From NCBI GenBank assembly GCA_012838385.1, contig DUPL01000121.1, positions 30,949 through 94,948 of the forward strand: a DNA stretch of 64,000 nt. The letters run 5' to 3'. A model generated the notes under the pieces. That model did not search any database. It saw nothing but the letters and a program-made list of their open reading frames with translations, and had not been told where the DNA came from. The position numbers and the translations under genes were made by a program. The number at the start of each line of letters is the position of its first letter. The stretch's first letter is position 1. The DNA comes from Clostridiaceae bacterium. Its GTDB lineage: Bacteria > Bacillota > Clostridia > UBA1212 > DUPL01. Positions 1 through 8,372 of this stretch are shown in pieces.

Positions 1-1739
1 ACTTTTATCCCATCCTCCGTATACTGTTCATCTTTCACCACTCCCTTTTCATGCAAAAAAGGAAGCACCCAAGCCTCTTTGTAAGGCACCAATATATCAA
101 ATTCTTCAAAAAACCTTGTAAAGAAGTCAAAAATACCCTTTTTAAGTTCATCAAGGCCTTCTCCAGTCCTGGCAGAAACGTAAAAAGTCTTGGCAAACAC
201 CCTGCCAGGCTTTACAACACCTCCATCACTGACGATATCCATCTTGTTCACCACAAGATACTTGGGTTTGTTTGCAGCACCGATGTCCTTTAATATAGAC
301 TCTACCACTTCAATTCTTTCATCCAGATCAGGACTTGTGGCATCCACCACATGAAGAAGCAAATCCGCCTGGGTTGCCTCTTCCAATGTAGACTTGAAGG
401 CCTCCACAAGATGAGTTGGCAGCTTTTTAATAAAGCCAACAGTATCAACAAGAAGATAGGTGCTGTTGTCTTCGGTAATCATTTTCCTAACTGTTGAATC
501 CAAAGTCGCAAACAGCTTGTCCTCTACAAAAACCCCCGCCTCACAAAGGCAGTTCATAAGAGACGACTTTCCTGCATTCGTGTAACCCACCAATGAAATA
601 ACAGGAACTTCATTTTTTATTCTTTCTTTCCTCAGAACTTCCCTTTTAGATGCTATCTCCTTCAATCTGCGCTGCAGATAGTTAATTTTTCTGTTTATCG
701 CCCGCCTGTCGGTTTCAAGCTTGGTCTCACCGGGGCCTCTTGTTCCGATACCGCCTCCGAGTCTTGACAGAATCTGACCCATTCCCGTAAGTCTTGGCAG
801 CCTGTATTGAAGCTGCGCCAGTTCCACCTGCAATTTACCTTCCAGGCTTGTTGCCCTCTTGGCAAAAATGTCAAGAATGAGAGCGGTTCTGTCAATTATC
901 TTTACACCGGTAATCTCCTCCAAATTTCTTATCTGGGCGTAGCTGAGTTCATCGTCGAATATTACCAAATCAGCATTCAACGATTGCCTGTGAAAGGCCA
1001 GCTCCTCCGCCAAACCTTTACCGATGTAATATCTTGCATCAATGGATGCTCTTTTCTGGACAAACCTGCCCACTACCAAAGCTCCCGCCGTTCTTGCCAG
1101 CTCGGCAAGCTCGTCAAGGTAAGCTTCGTCCTCTCTTGTGGATACCCCCACCAATATGGCTCTTTCCTGCTCTTCCTGAGTCACTTCCCCTATTGTATAA
1201 GTTATAACGTCTGTTTCCTCAACAATTTCAAACAACTCATCAAACTTGTCCAGCTCTTTCATGCTGTATGGACCGTACAACTTCGTATTTGAAAGCCTCT
1301 CTTCCTCATCTCTTTCCAGCATTGTGACGGATACACCCGTAACATGAGGCTTGTCATTGTAATTAACAACGCCAATGACAATCATGCCGTCCAGTCTTAG
1401 AGTCTTGAGGGAATTCAAGTCCACATCCGAAGGCAGGCTTGAACCACCGGGATGGGTGTGTAAAAACCTTATGCCGGACAACCTGTTTGTTCCCCTTCTG
1501 TTATCCATAAATGGAAGGGAAACAGACCTGTCGTCCCCTATTACGATGGCTTCAACCCTGTTTCTTCTATTAATATATATACCAATTTCCTTGCCAGTCT
1601 CTCCCGTAATGTAAGCCATTATATTAACAAGTTCAATCGGCACAAAACTTTCAGGCGATTGCACTGAATCTATAAATGTTTCAAGATAATCCAGATGAGC
1701 TTGTTTTACAGCTTGTGTGTTTCCAAGAACTTTTCCCAT
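1..1739 (-). CDS. hflX: GTPase HflX with an N-terminal JAMM-like domain (partial, 3' end outside window)
   Basis: HflX is a translational GTPase that binds the 50S subunit and rescues or splits stalled ribosomes. The first 579 residues are in the window; the C-terminus lies beyond position 1. The GTPase part shows the P-loop GYTNAGKSS near residue 385, the G3 motif DTVGF and the G4 motif NKMD, after the HflX nucleotide-binding and helical region ([19 protein letters not shown]). Residues 1 to about 190 are an extension absent from classical 420-residue HflX. It contains H94-T-H96, seven residues, S104, two residues, D107, the exact JAMM/MPN+ spacing. The ATG at 1739 is chosen because GGAGGGT lies just upstream. 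A sigma-A-like promoter precedes it. Confidence 0.93.
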   Translation of the reverse strand, partial: MGKVLGNTQAVKQAHLDYLETFIDSVQSPESFVPIELVNIMAYITGETGKEIGIYINRRNRVEAIVIGDDRSVSLPFMDNRRGTNRLSGIRFLHTHPGGSSLPSDVDLNSLKTLRLDGMIVIGVVNYNDKPHVTGVSVTMLERDEEERLSNTKLYGPYSMKELDKFDELFEIVEETDVITYTIGEVTQEEQERAILVGVSTREDEAYLDELAELARTAGALVVGRFVQKRASIDARYYIGKGLAEELAFHRQSLNADLVIFDDELSYAQIRNLEEITGVKIIDRTALILDIFAKRATSLEGKLQVELAQLQYRLPRLTGMGQILSRLGGGIGTRGPGETKLETDRRAINRKINYLQRRLKEIASKREVLRKERIKNEVPVISLVGYTNAGKSSLMNCLCEAGVFVEDKLFATLDSTVRKMITEDNSTYLLVDTVGFIKKLPTHLVEAFKSTLEEATQADLLLHVVDATSPDLDERIEVVESILKDIGAANKPKYLVVNKMDIVSDGGVVKPGRVFAKTFYVSARTGEGLDELKKGIFDFFTRFFEEFDILVPYKEAWVLPFLHEKGVVKDEQYTEDGIK

Positions 1740-1766
1740 ATACCCTCCAAAACATGTACTTATTCT

Positions 1767-1796
1767 ATTGTACCCCAAATTTAATAAGTTTGGCAA
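1767..1796 (-). promoter_or_regulatory. Sigma-A-type promoter of hflX
   Basis: On the minus strand TTGCCA (1791-1796) and TACAAT (1767-1772) are separated by 18 bases and end 27 bases before the hflX start codon. Confidence 0.55.
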
Positions 1797-1797
1797 A

Positions 1798-3312
1798 TCA
1801 TATCTTTTGTATTGGACGTTGGGGAAATTTGTTAAGATAGAAAAGCGATGCAACCAGAAAGCCGCAAATGCATGACAGTCCTCCAGCCAACATCCATCCA
1901 TAATGATATTTTTTTAAATACTCTAAAAAGAAGGTGCCAGCCGAGAATATGACAATTGCAGGCAGCATGGGTTTAAGCAGCCACTCTCTCAGATCAAGAA
2001 ACATCCGGGTTTGATAAACGAGATATAGAATATCTATGGTTGTCATTATCAGCATGCTTGCAAAGGATCCGACAATATATCCGTTAACACCATATATGGG
2101 CACTACAAACCATACAAAACTAATCCTGACTATATATCCCACTGTTGTGCTGAAAAGAGCATATCCCTGTTTCCCAAGGCCGTTCAGAATTCCCATCATT
2201 GTCTGCTGAAGATAAAGGAGTATGCATAGCCAGGACATGTTTTTCAATATGCTTCCCACATCCTGACCTTTGTATAAAAAATCTCCAATATAATCTCCGA
2301 AGGTGTAGAACAGGGAAAAACATGCAAATCCAAGGAGGAAACTTAATTTTATGCACCTGGATATCCTGAGATTTGCCAGCTTGTGTCTTTTCAAGGACAA
2401 AGCCTGGGATATGGCAGGTACCAATTGGGTTGCAAGAGCTGAGGTGATTACTGTTGGAAAGTATATTAAAGGACTTGCCATGCCGGAAAGTCTTCCCAAC
2501 GCTTCAATACTTGACTTGTAGTCAAGTCCGCCTGCCAGAAACCTTGCAGGCAAAAGGATGGCCTCCACCGCCCCCATAATTGAAGTAAGCAGCCTGTTTA
2601 TTGATACGGGGATCGATCTTTTTGCAATAACGATTGCTGTCTTTCTTCTTGAAAGGGTTGCTGATTTTAAATATGGCTTTTTTGTTTCCTTGTAGAAAAC
2701 ACAACCTACCACCAATAGGTTGGCCATTTCCCCAATGGCTGCCGATACCGTTGCAAGAGCGCAGGCATAGGCCAGATCCTGCCCTGCAATCTTTACAGCC
2801 AAAACAAAAATAACCCCAATCCTCACAATTTGTTCAACCACTTGGGATATGGCAGTGGGGGTTACATGCATGGAGCCGTAAAAATATCCTCTAATACTTG
2901 AAGCTGCTGCCACAATAGGTATGCAGGGAGCCAGAAGGACCAGGGAAAGATAAGTTCTTTCATCCCCCAATATGTTCACTGCAATATATTTTGCAAACAA
3001 AACTAGAAGACCGCTTATTAACAAACCAAGACTAAGAAGAAAGGCAAATCCTGTTTTTGCGATTCTAAGAGCGTTTTTCTCATTGCCTCTCGCCCTTTCC
3101 TGCGCTGTCATGCTGGATACGGATATAGATACACCTGACGTAAGCGTAAGAATAATGAGACTGTAGACAGGGGATGTCAGTTGAAAAAGCCCCATACCTT
3201 CTGCCCCAATCAGGTTTGACATGAATATTCTGTTTGCAAATCCCATCAACCTGACAATAAAGCCTGCGATAATCAGCTTGACGGCTCCGGTTTTGTATGT
3301 TTCCTTGCGCAT
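1798..3312 (-). CDS. spoVB: Stage V sporulation protein B-like polysaccharide/lipid flippase
   Basis: A 504-residue multispanning membrane protein of the MVF/MATE-like polysaccharide export family; SpoVB is needed for spore cortex peptidoglycan synthesis. The N-terminus [13 protein letters not shown] followed by [17 protein letters not shown] is typical of SpoVB, and about fourteen hydrophobic segments run through the protein. The ATG at 3312 fits family length best; a TTG at 3333 in the same frame would add seven residues, and neither has a strong ribosome binding site. It lies between the rhomboid gene and hflX on the same strand. Other Firmicutes carry several paralogues (YtgP, MurJ-like), so the exact orthologue is not certain. 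Confidence 0.82.
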   Translation of the reverse strand: MRKETYKTGAVKLIIAGFIVRLMGFANRIFMSNLIGAEGMGLFQLTSPVYSLIILTLTSGVSISVSSMTAQERARGNEKNALRIAKTGFAFLLSLGLLISGLLVLFAKYIAVNILGDERTYLSLVLLAPCIPIVAAASSIRGYFYGSMHVTPTAISQVVEQIVRIGVIFVLAVKIAGQDLAYACALATVSAAIGEMANLLVVGCVFYKETKKPYLKSATLSRRKTAIVIAKRSIPVSINRLLTSIMGAVEAILLPARFLAGGLDYKSSIEALGRLSGMASPLIYFPTVITSALATQLVPAISQALSLKRHKLANLRISRCIKLSFLLGFACFSLFYTFGDYIGDFLYKGQDVGSILKNMSWLCILLYLQQTMMGILNGLGKQGYALFSTTVGYIVRISFVWFVVPIYGVNGYIVGSFASMLIMTTIDILYLVYQTRMFLDLREWLLKPMLPAIVIFSAGTFFLEYLKKYHYGWMLAGGLSCICGFLVASLFYLNKFPQRPIQKI

Positions 3313-3348
3313 GTGACCAATCCATAAAAACAAGATTCTCTATAATTC

Positions 3349-4458
3349 TTATGCACTGGTCTTCTCTTTATTACTCCTTGAATAAATCCAAGCTATAACC
3401 AATCCTGCAAAGAAACCTCCGAAATGGCCGTAGTTGTCTATACCTTCAACGAACAATCCGTATAACAGATTGAAGGCAATCATGTATGCAAAAATGAAAT
3501 AGTTCCCTCTTCTTCTAAAGAGATATCCCTTCTTTGAAAAGAACATCGCATATATTAAAAATCCTCCTAGCCCCATTATGCAGCCTGATGCGCCCAATGA
3601 AAGGTAGGTTGTAAAGAAATATGACAATATATTGCCTGAAAGTCCTGAAACAAAGTACAGAACAAGAAACTTCTTCTTGGGCAAATGAGGTAAAATTATA
3701 TTGCCAAAATAGTAAAGAGACAGCATGTTTCCTGCCAAATGTGCAATATCCGCATGCAGGAACATGGAGGTAACAAGCCTCCACGTCTCTCCATTCCTTA
3801 TTAATTCATTATTCTGTATGCCCAATTCTGTTAGAGGCATCACACCTGATTTAAAGTAGATGTAGCCGTCAACAAGAAAAATGAATAAATTTACGAGAAT
3901 CAGGACAAATGCAACATTAAACAGACCGACTTTCGCAAGCGGCCTTAATTCACTCTGCATTTGGACATATTCTCTTTTCTGCTTGTCCAGCGTATCATCA
4001 ATGCTGGAGGTTTTAAGATTATCCAGACTTCTTTCAAGAGCTTTTCTTAATTTTCTGTCCATGGGTTTTCTGCCCGTCATTGTGGAGTAGGACAGATTGT
4101 CCGAATCTACAAAGATTGCTTCACACAGAAGACCCCGTTCATAACATTCGTCAAATTTGTCTGACAAAGCATGTTTGAATTCTTCGACAAGCATCTTTTC
4201 ACCTGTGATCAGAAAATAAAAGAAAACATTTTTTGACTGCGGTGTATACATGATACTGTCGATTAATCTGTCAAGATTAAAAATGACTAAATCAGATGTG
4301 ATTTCTCTTGCATTTAAAGTATATACAATAGACTCCGCACCCAATTCCCTTTTATATAACATCGGGTTTCCCGATTTGTCATCTATATAGCCAGCATTAT
4401 TTATTAGCGACAGCGAAACAAGCTTTAAAATGTTTGCAGACTTATCCGCGTCGTACAT
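3349..4458 (-). CDS. Rhomboid-family intramembrane serine protease
   Basis: 369 residues. About 170 N-terminal residues form a soluble cytoplasmic region, followed by a rhomboid fold. The catalytic serine is in GASG (S291), the catalytic histidine is H345 in the segment DNYGHFGG, and the conserved HxxxN is in HLAGNMLS. Six or seven transmembrane helices are predicted between residues 175 and 360. Rhomboids cut membrane proteins within or next to their helices; the substrate here is unknown. The start overlaps the end of the S1-domain gene by 17 bases, so translation is probably coupled. B. subtilis GluP (YqgP) also has a soluble N-terminal domain, but orthology cannot be shown from this. Confidence 0.88.
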   Translation of the reverse strand: MYDADKSANILKLVSLSLINNAGYIDDKSGNPMLYKRELGAESIVYTLNAREITSDLVIFNLDRLIDSIMYTPQSKNVFFYFLITGEKMLVEEFKHALSDKFDECYERGLLCEAIFVDSDNLSYSTMTGRKPMDRKLRKALERSLDNLKTSSIDDTLDKQKREYVQMQSELRPLAKVGLFNVAFVLILVNLFIFLVDGYIYFKSGVMPLTELGIQNNELIRNGETWRLVTSMFLHADIAHLAGNMLSLYYFGNIILPHLPKKKFLVLYFVSGLSGNILSYFFTTYLSLGASGCIMGLGGFLIYAMFFSKKGYLFRRRGNYFIFAYMIAFNLLYGLFVEGIDNYGHFGGFFAGLVIAWIYSRSNKEKTSA

Positions 4459-4924
4459 AACCTCCGCCTCTTTTGCTTTCTGTGCTTTTTCTTAGAGCGC
4501 TTAGTTTCTCATCGCTGTCTTTCATGAATTTGTTCAACTTGTCTTCAAAGGAACTGCTGTCTTTGGAAGACTCGTACACAGGAGGCTGAGAATAAAGCAA
4601 GTTTCCTTTGCTCTGAAAATTGCCTTTGTTTTGCTTTCTTTCCTGTTTCTTGTACTCCCTCTTGATACTCTTTGGTATCTCTCCCTGTTCCAGTTCAAGA
4701 TAACGTTTCAAAGACAAACTCAATTTTCCGTCCTTTTCAACTGAAAGGGCAACAGCTTTCACTGTCTGTCCCACTTTTAAGTAATCATTAATGTCACTTA
4801 CGTAACCTGTTGAAATTTCAGATATGTGTATCAGACCTGTAGTTCCATCCTGGATTTGAACAAAGGCACCAAATGCTGTGATACCCGTAACTTTCCCTTC
4901 TACAATGTCATTGACATTTACCAT
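4442..4924 (-). CDS. yabR: S1-domain RNA-binding protein (YabR/GSP13 family)
   Basis: 160 residues. Residues 1-75 form one S1 OB-fold with the typical VEGKVTGITAFGAFVQI and GLIHISEIS motifs. The C-terminal half is basic and charged (KREYKKQERKQNK), likely flexible and RNA-binding. Its position directly after divIC, yabQ and yabP matches the B. subtilis order yabP-yabQ-divIC-yabR, which supports the symbol. Its role in the cell is poorly known; an association with ribosomes or RNA is an inference from the S1 fold. Confidence 0.85.
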   Translation of the reverse strand: MVNVNDIVEGKVTGITAFGAFVQIQDGTTGLIHISEISTGYVSDINDYLKVGQTVKAVALSVEKDGKLSLSLKRYLELEQGEIPKSIKREYKKQERKQNKGNFQSKGNLLYSQPPVYESSKDSSSFEDKLNKFMKDSDEKLSALRKSTESKRGGGYVRRG

Positions 4925-4944
4925 AAAATAAATAAGACCTCCTG

Positions 4945-5214
4945 CTATTTTTCATTAATAAAAACTATTTCGTCTTTTTTTACATAGCCCAGCTTTTCTC
5001 TGGCTTTCCTTTCAATATATTCATAGGTGCCTATCATCTCCTGCTCTTCCTTCAGCTTGTCGTTGTATTCAGTTTCAGCCTGGATTTGCTCCTGCATGTC
5101 ATGATAGTTCTTCATGTTCCTATCCAAAATGCTTTGCTGGCTAAGCAGTATCACTATTAGATTGACAATTATGCCTATAAATATAATGTTTCTGAGATTA
5201 AACAGTTTTTTCAT
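4945..5214 (-). CDS. divIC: Septum formation initiator, DivIC/FtsB family
   Basis: 89 residues: a short cytoplasmic start, one transmembrane helix (about residues 9-27), then an external coiled coil (residues 30-70) ending in the family motif IERKAREKLGYVKKDEIVF. DivIC/FtsB forms a trimer with FtsL and DivIB/FtsQ that activates septal peptidoglycan synthesis. I place the start at 5214 rather than at ATG 5220 or further upstream because GAGG lies eight bases before this ATG. It sits between yabQ and the S1-domain gene, the conserved arrangement for divIC. Confidence 0.88.
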   Translation of the reverse strand: MKKLFNLRNIIFIGIIVNLIVILLSQQSILDRNMKNYHDMQEQIQAETEYNDKLKEEQEMIGTYEYIERKAREKLGYVKKDEIVFINEK

Positions 5215-5349
5215 AACCATTACCTCATCTTTTCTTTGGTATACCGGTATTATATATTGTTTTATTATCAAGGTCTAGTACCTTTTTTATTAATTCAACA
5301 ACTTTATGGACATATTAGCACAACAGGATATAATTGGCAACACCTGTTA

Positions 5350-5799
5350 TTATTTTTCTTTTGAATTCTTTCTTTTTTCAAACATCTTTTTTATCTTTGC
5401 TACCAGCCTAACAGGTGCTGACAATATTTTAAACAAAAGATAAATTATCCAAAACAGTATTTTATTAATAATCTGAGATATCAATGCCCAATATATTAGA
5501 ATGCCACACACCAGACCAAGTATCATAAAGCCTCTTATTTCGCCGTCGTTGAATACCACCACGACAAAAATGAAAATGGCAAACGCCAAAAGCGCAAACA
5601 ACACATCCTCTATATGGACAGCATAAGTTACCTCTTTGTAAGCTGTTTTGGTTGCTTTGCGGACTGCCCTGAAAAAATCAAAAAGAAGCGCAATAACACC
5701 TCCGGCAGCCATCATGATTAAAAACAGCTCAAGAGATCTGCCAATCATCAAACCTTCATTCAAAGCGTTTCCTGCACTCACCAGAAAAATAGTATTCAT
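5350..5799 (-). CDS. yabQ: Spore cortex biosynthesis protein YabQ
   Basis: 149 residues with four or five predicted transmembrane helices and a basic C-terminal tail. The segment around GVIALLFDFFRAVRK is the YabQ family hallmark. In B. subtilis YabQ is a mother-cell membrane protein needed for cortex formation. The start overlaps the yabP stop by four bases (ATGA type), so the two are translationally coupled. Confidence 0.9.
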   Translation of the reverse strand: MNTIFLVSAGNALNEGLMIGRSLELFLIMMAAGGVIALLFDFFRAVRKATKTAYKEVTYAVHIEDVLFALLAFAIFIFVVVVFNDGEIRGFMILGLVCGILIYWALISQIINKILFWIIYLLFKILSAPVRLVAKIKKMFEKRKNSKEK

Positions 5800-6086
5800 C
5801 TGAACATGGAGGCAAATACGCCTTTACCCTTTCCTTTCTTTTTGTCGTCATACTCAAGACTGTAAACAAAGCCGGTAACCACCAGATCATGATGCTCAAG
5901 ACTAAGCTTGCCTATCTTTAACCCCTCTCCTCTTACAAGCATCTTTCCAAGCTCGGTTTCCAATGCCACATATGTATCATCAAAACCGTAAACGTCAAGA
6001 ACTCCTGATATTCTGAGACGTTCCCTGTTATCCATAGAAACATTGTGTCCCGTTGTATTTGCCAGGATTTTTCTCTCCTCTGCCAT
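5796..6086 (-). CDS. yabP: Sporulation protein YabP
   Basis: 96 residues of the YabP/YqfC family (RERLRISGVLDVYGFDDTYVALET), a small beta-rich protein made in the mother cell and located at the forespore. The start is set at ATG 6086 because GGTGAGG lies seven bases upstream; an in-frame TTG at 6104 would add six residues before the ribosome binding site and is unlikely. It is the first gene of yabP-yabQ-divIC-yabR. The yabO-type S4-domain gene that often precedes yabP is absent here, and a divergent vanW-like gene occupies that side. Confidence 0.88.
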   Translation of the reverse strand: MAEERKILANTTGHNVSMDNRERLRISGVLDVYGFDDTYVALETELGKMLVRGEGLKIGKLSLEHHDLVVTGFVYSLEYDDKKKGKGKGVFASMFR

Positions 6087-6103
6087 ATGCCTCACCTCAA
6101 CCA

Positions 6104-6132
6104 ATAATATGCTTGAAATTTGTCCTTTATTC
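6104..6132 (-). promoter_or_regulatory. Possible sigma-E promoter of yabP
   Basis: On the minus strand GAATAAA (6126-6132) and CATATTAT (6104-6111) are 14 bases apart, the spacing and motif style of mother-cell sigma-E promoters. The predicted start of transcription leaves only about ten bases before the start codon, so the call is tentative. Confidence 0.3.
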
Positions 6133-6194
6133 TTTTATTCTTTTGTGTTATACTTCTTTTTGCATGTGGAGAATAATACGAGAGGTGTATATAG

Positions 6195-7979
6195 ATGGCT
6201 CGTAAAACGCGAATTGAGCTGAATGATTTTGATGAAATTATAAATGACGAAAGATATATTATAGATAAAGAAGCCAAGAAAGAAAAAAGAAGAGAAAAAA
6301 GGGAGAAAAGAAGGCTTATCGCCGAATACGACAAGGATGATTTGATTGGCAAAGCAGAACGCAAGCACAAGGCGACTATAATTAGTTTGATAGCAGCAGG
6401 TAGTCTTGTTATCATCTTCTTTATAACCACTATAATAATCTCAGCCACTCTTAACAAGGGAGAGGTTTATGCAGGCGTATATTTCAACAACTACAGCCTT
6501 TATGGAATGACAAAGAAAGAAATTGAAGACTATATTAACAAAACATATATAGATCCATTTAAAAACAAAAAGCTCATAATCTCTTACGAAGACAAGGAAA
6601 TTGTAACAACACTTTACGATGTTACCAAAACACCGGACCCTAAAAAGGTTGCTGATGACGCATATAAGGTAGCTAGAAACGGAAACATCTATTCACGATT
6701 GTTCAAAGTCATGAACTTGAAGTCGGAACCGGTCAAAATGAAATTTACTCTTTCTTTGGACAAGGAGATACTGGAACAGCTCATAAACAATCTGAAAGAC
6801 GAACTGTATGAGGCAAAAGAAGACCCCAGCTACAAGATACTGCCAAACTCAGTAGTTTTCAGGGGTGGAAAAAACGGCAGTGAAATGAATCAGTTGAAAC
6901 TTGAAAACGACATAAACGATGCGATTTACGAACTATTGGAAACAAAAAACGGCACCAGTGTTGAAAAGGTTGTTGTGGAAATATCAACAATCAAATTCAA
7001 ACCATTGAATGTTGATGAAATATTCAACGAGGTTTATGTTAAACCTGTTGATTCCACTTATGACAGAATATCACCAAAAGAAATACTTATAACTGATTCC
7101 ACACCTGGTAAAAAACTGGACAGAGATGCTCTTAATAATATAGTAAGCAGAATAAACAAGGGCGAAAACGTCATATTTGAAGAGTTGCCAATACTGGATG
7201 TTGAACCTGAAATAACGAGGGAATTCCTTGAAAGCACTCTGGTAAACTACACTATCGCCACCTCTTCCAACAAGAATAATAACAATGACGACATGACCGA
7301 CCCTGCTAGAATGGAAGACAGAGCTACTAATATTCAAAAATGTGTGGATGCACTGAATCGCTACATCCTTTTCCCTGGCGAAGAGTTCAACTTCTGGGAA
7401 GCTTTGGGCACCTTCAACGAAAGCACAGGTTACGTATATGCTTTCGACAACTCCGCAGCTGCGGAACAAAAGGTCTTGGGCGGTGGCATTTCCCAAGTTG
7501 CTTCCGCACTTTACCTGGCAGCCTTTACAAGCGAGCTTGAAATAGTGGAGCACCACAACTATCCGTATACAGTAAACTATGGTCCTCTTGGTTTTGACGC
7601 ACATGTTGTAAAAGGATCAAAGAACCTGATATTTAAAAACACACTGGAGTTTCCAATAAGGATTGTTTGCTCCTATGAGGATGAAACGATAAAGGTAGAG
7701 ATACTCGGAACCGATACAAACAGCAATGTACGCATAAGAACAAGCTCTACAACAAAGGCAATAAGCTATGATACGGAATACATTGATGATCCAAACCTGC
7801 CTGAAGGTACTGAGTTTATCACAAAAGGCGGCATAATGGGCTACGAGGTTCAGCTGTTCAAGAGAATAATTATGAATGGAGTGGAACTCCTAAGCGAGCA
7901 TATTGGAACTGTCGTATACCAGCCAAGAAATCAGGTAATCACAAGAGGAACAGGACAAATCGAAGATATTGAAGAATAG
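6195..7979 (+). CDS. VanW-family membrane-anchored protein
   Basis: 594 residues. A strongly charged cytoplasmic N-terminus (Lys/Arg/Glu-rich, residues 25-60) is followed by one transmembrane helix near residues 63-88. Two repeated extracellular regions resembling putative peptidoglycan-binding (YcgA/PG_binding_4) modules follow, then a VanW domain at about residues 375-520 (the stretch around FPGEEFNFWEALG and GGGISQVASALY). The protein ends with a short G5-like tail. VanW proteins accompany some glycopeptide-resistance clusters but most clostridial copies are of unknown cell-wall function. No other resistance genes are near. It is divergent from yabP and ends at its own terminator. Confidence 0.83.
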   Translation: MARKTRIELNDFDEIINDERYIIDKEAKKEKRREKREKRRLIAEYDKDDLIGKAERKHKATIISLIAAGSLVIIFFITTIIISATLNKGEVYAGVYFNNYSLYGMTKKEIEDYINKTYIDPFKNKKLIISYEDKEIVTTLYDVTKTPDPKKVADDAYKVARNGNIYSRLFKVMNLKSEPVKMKFTLSLDKEILEQLINNLKDELYEAKEDPSYKILPNSVVFRGGKNGSEMNQLKLENDINDAIYELLETKNGTSVEKVVVEISTIKFKPLNVDEIFNEVYVKPVDSTYDRISPKEILITDSTPGKKLDRDALNNIVSRINKGENVIFEELPILDVEPEITREFLESTLVNYTIATSSNKNNNNDDMTDPARMEDRATNIQKCVDALNRYILFPGEEFNFWEALGTFNESTGYVYAFDNSAAAEQKVLGGGISQVASALYLAAFTSELEIVEHHNYPYTVNYGPLGFDAHVVKGSKNLIFKNTLEFPIRIVCSYEDETIKVEILGTDTNSNVRIRTSSTTKAISYDTEYIDDPNLPEGTEFITKGGIMGYEVQLFKRIIMNGVELLSEHIGTVVYQPRNQVITRGTGQIEDIEE

Positions 7980-8006
7980 GAGCCTAATTCGGCTCCTTTA
8001 CTTTTG
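7978..8006 (+). terminator. Intrinsic terminator of the vanW-like gene
   Basis: AGGAGCC (7978-7984) pairs with GGCTCCT (7991-7997) around a six-base loop, followed by a T-rich run. The hairpin includes the last bases of the stop codon. Confidence 0.75.
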
Positions 8007-8048
8007 ACATATAAAAAAGCCCACTTGCTGTGAGCTTGATTATATCTC

Positions 8049-8246
8049 TTAGAATCCATATCTCTTGTTGAATTTTTCAACACGTCCACCAGTATCCACC
8101 AGTTTCGCCTTACCCGTATAGAAAGGATGGCACTTTGAGCATATCTCAACGCTAATATTTTCTCTAGTTGATAAAGTGGAAAAGGATTCTCCACATGCAC
8201 ATTTCGCAACTGTCTCTATTAGATTAGGATGAATGTTCTTTTTCAT
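8049..8246 (-). CDS. rpmE: 50S ribosomal protein L31 (zinc-binding type)
   Basis: 65 residues, normal length for L31. The cysteines in KCACG and in CSKCH make this the C+ zinc-binding form. The in-frame GTG at 8255 is part of the ribosome binding site (GGAAGGTGA), so translation begins at ATG 8246. It follows rho on the same strand, a common clostridial arrangement, but has its own strong promoter. Confidence 0.96.
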   Translation of the reverse strand: MKKNIHPNLIETVAKCACGESFSTLSTRENISVEICSKCHPFYTGKAKLVDTGGRVEKFNKRYGF

Positions 8247-8304
8247 TTTTGTCACCTTCCTTCATACTCATTGCTGCATGCCATATTTTTGGACAACATA
8301 GTGT

Positions 8305-8333
8305 ATTATACCATGTTGCAATGTTATGTGCAA
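8305..8333 (-). promoter_or_regulatory. Sigma-A promoter of rpmE
   Basis: On the minus strand TTGCAC (8328-8333) and TATAAT (8305-8310) are separated by exactly 17 bases, lying between rho and rpmE. Confidence 0.75.
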
Positions 8334-8372
8334 TACTTGATATTTAAATAATTTCAGCAAAAATGGAATTTC

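Noticed and set aside
807..1292. A 161-codon plus-strand open frame
   Set aside because: It is antisense to hflX, has no ribosome binding site and no recognisable motif.
6092..6457. A 121-codon minus-strand frame upstream of yabP
   Set aside because: It lies antisense to the start of the vanW-like gene and overlaps the yabP start region; its Leu/Ser/Ile-rich sequence is the complement of the Lys/Glu-rich N-terminus.
6195..7979. VanW-like gene considered as vancomycin resistance
   Set aside because: No vanA/B/D/H/X/R/S-type genes are nearby, and VanW-domain proteins with these repeats are common in Clostridia without resistance.
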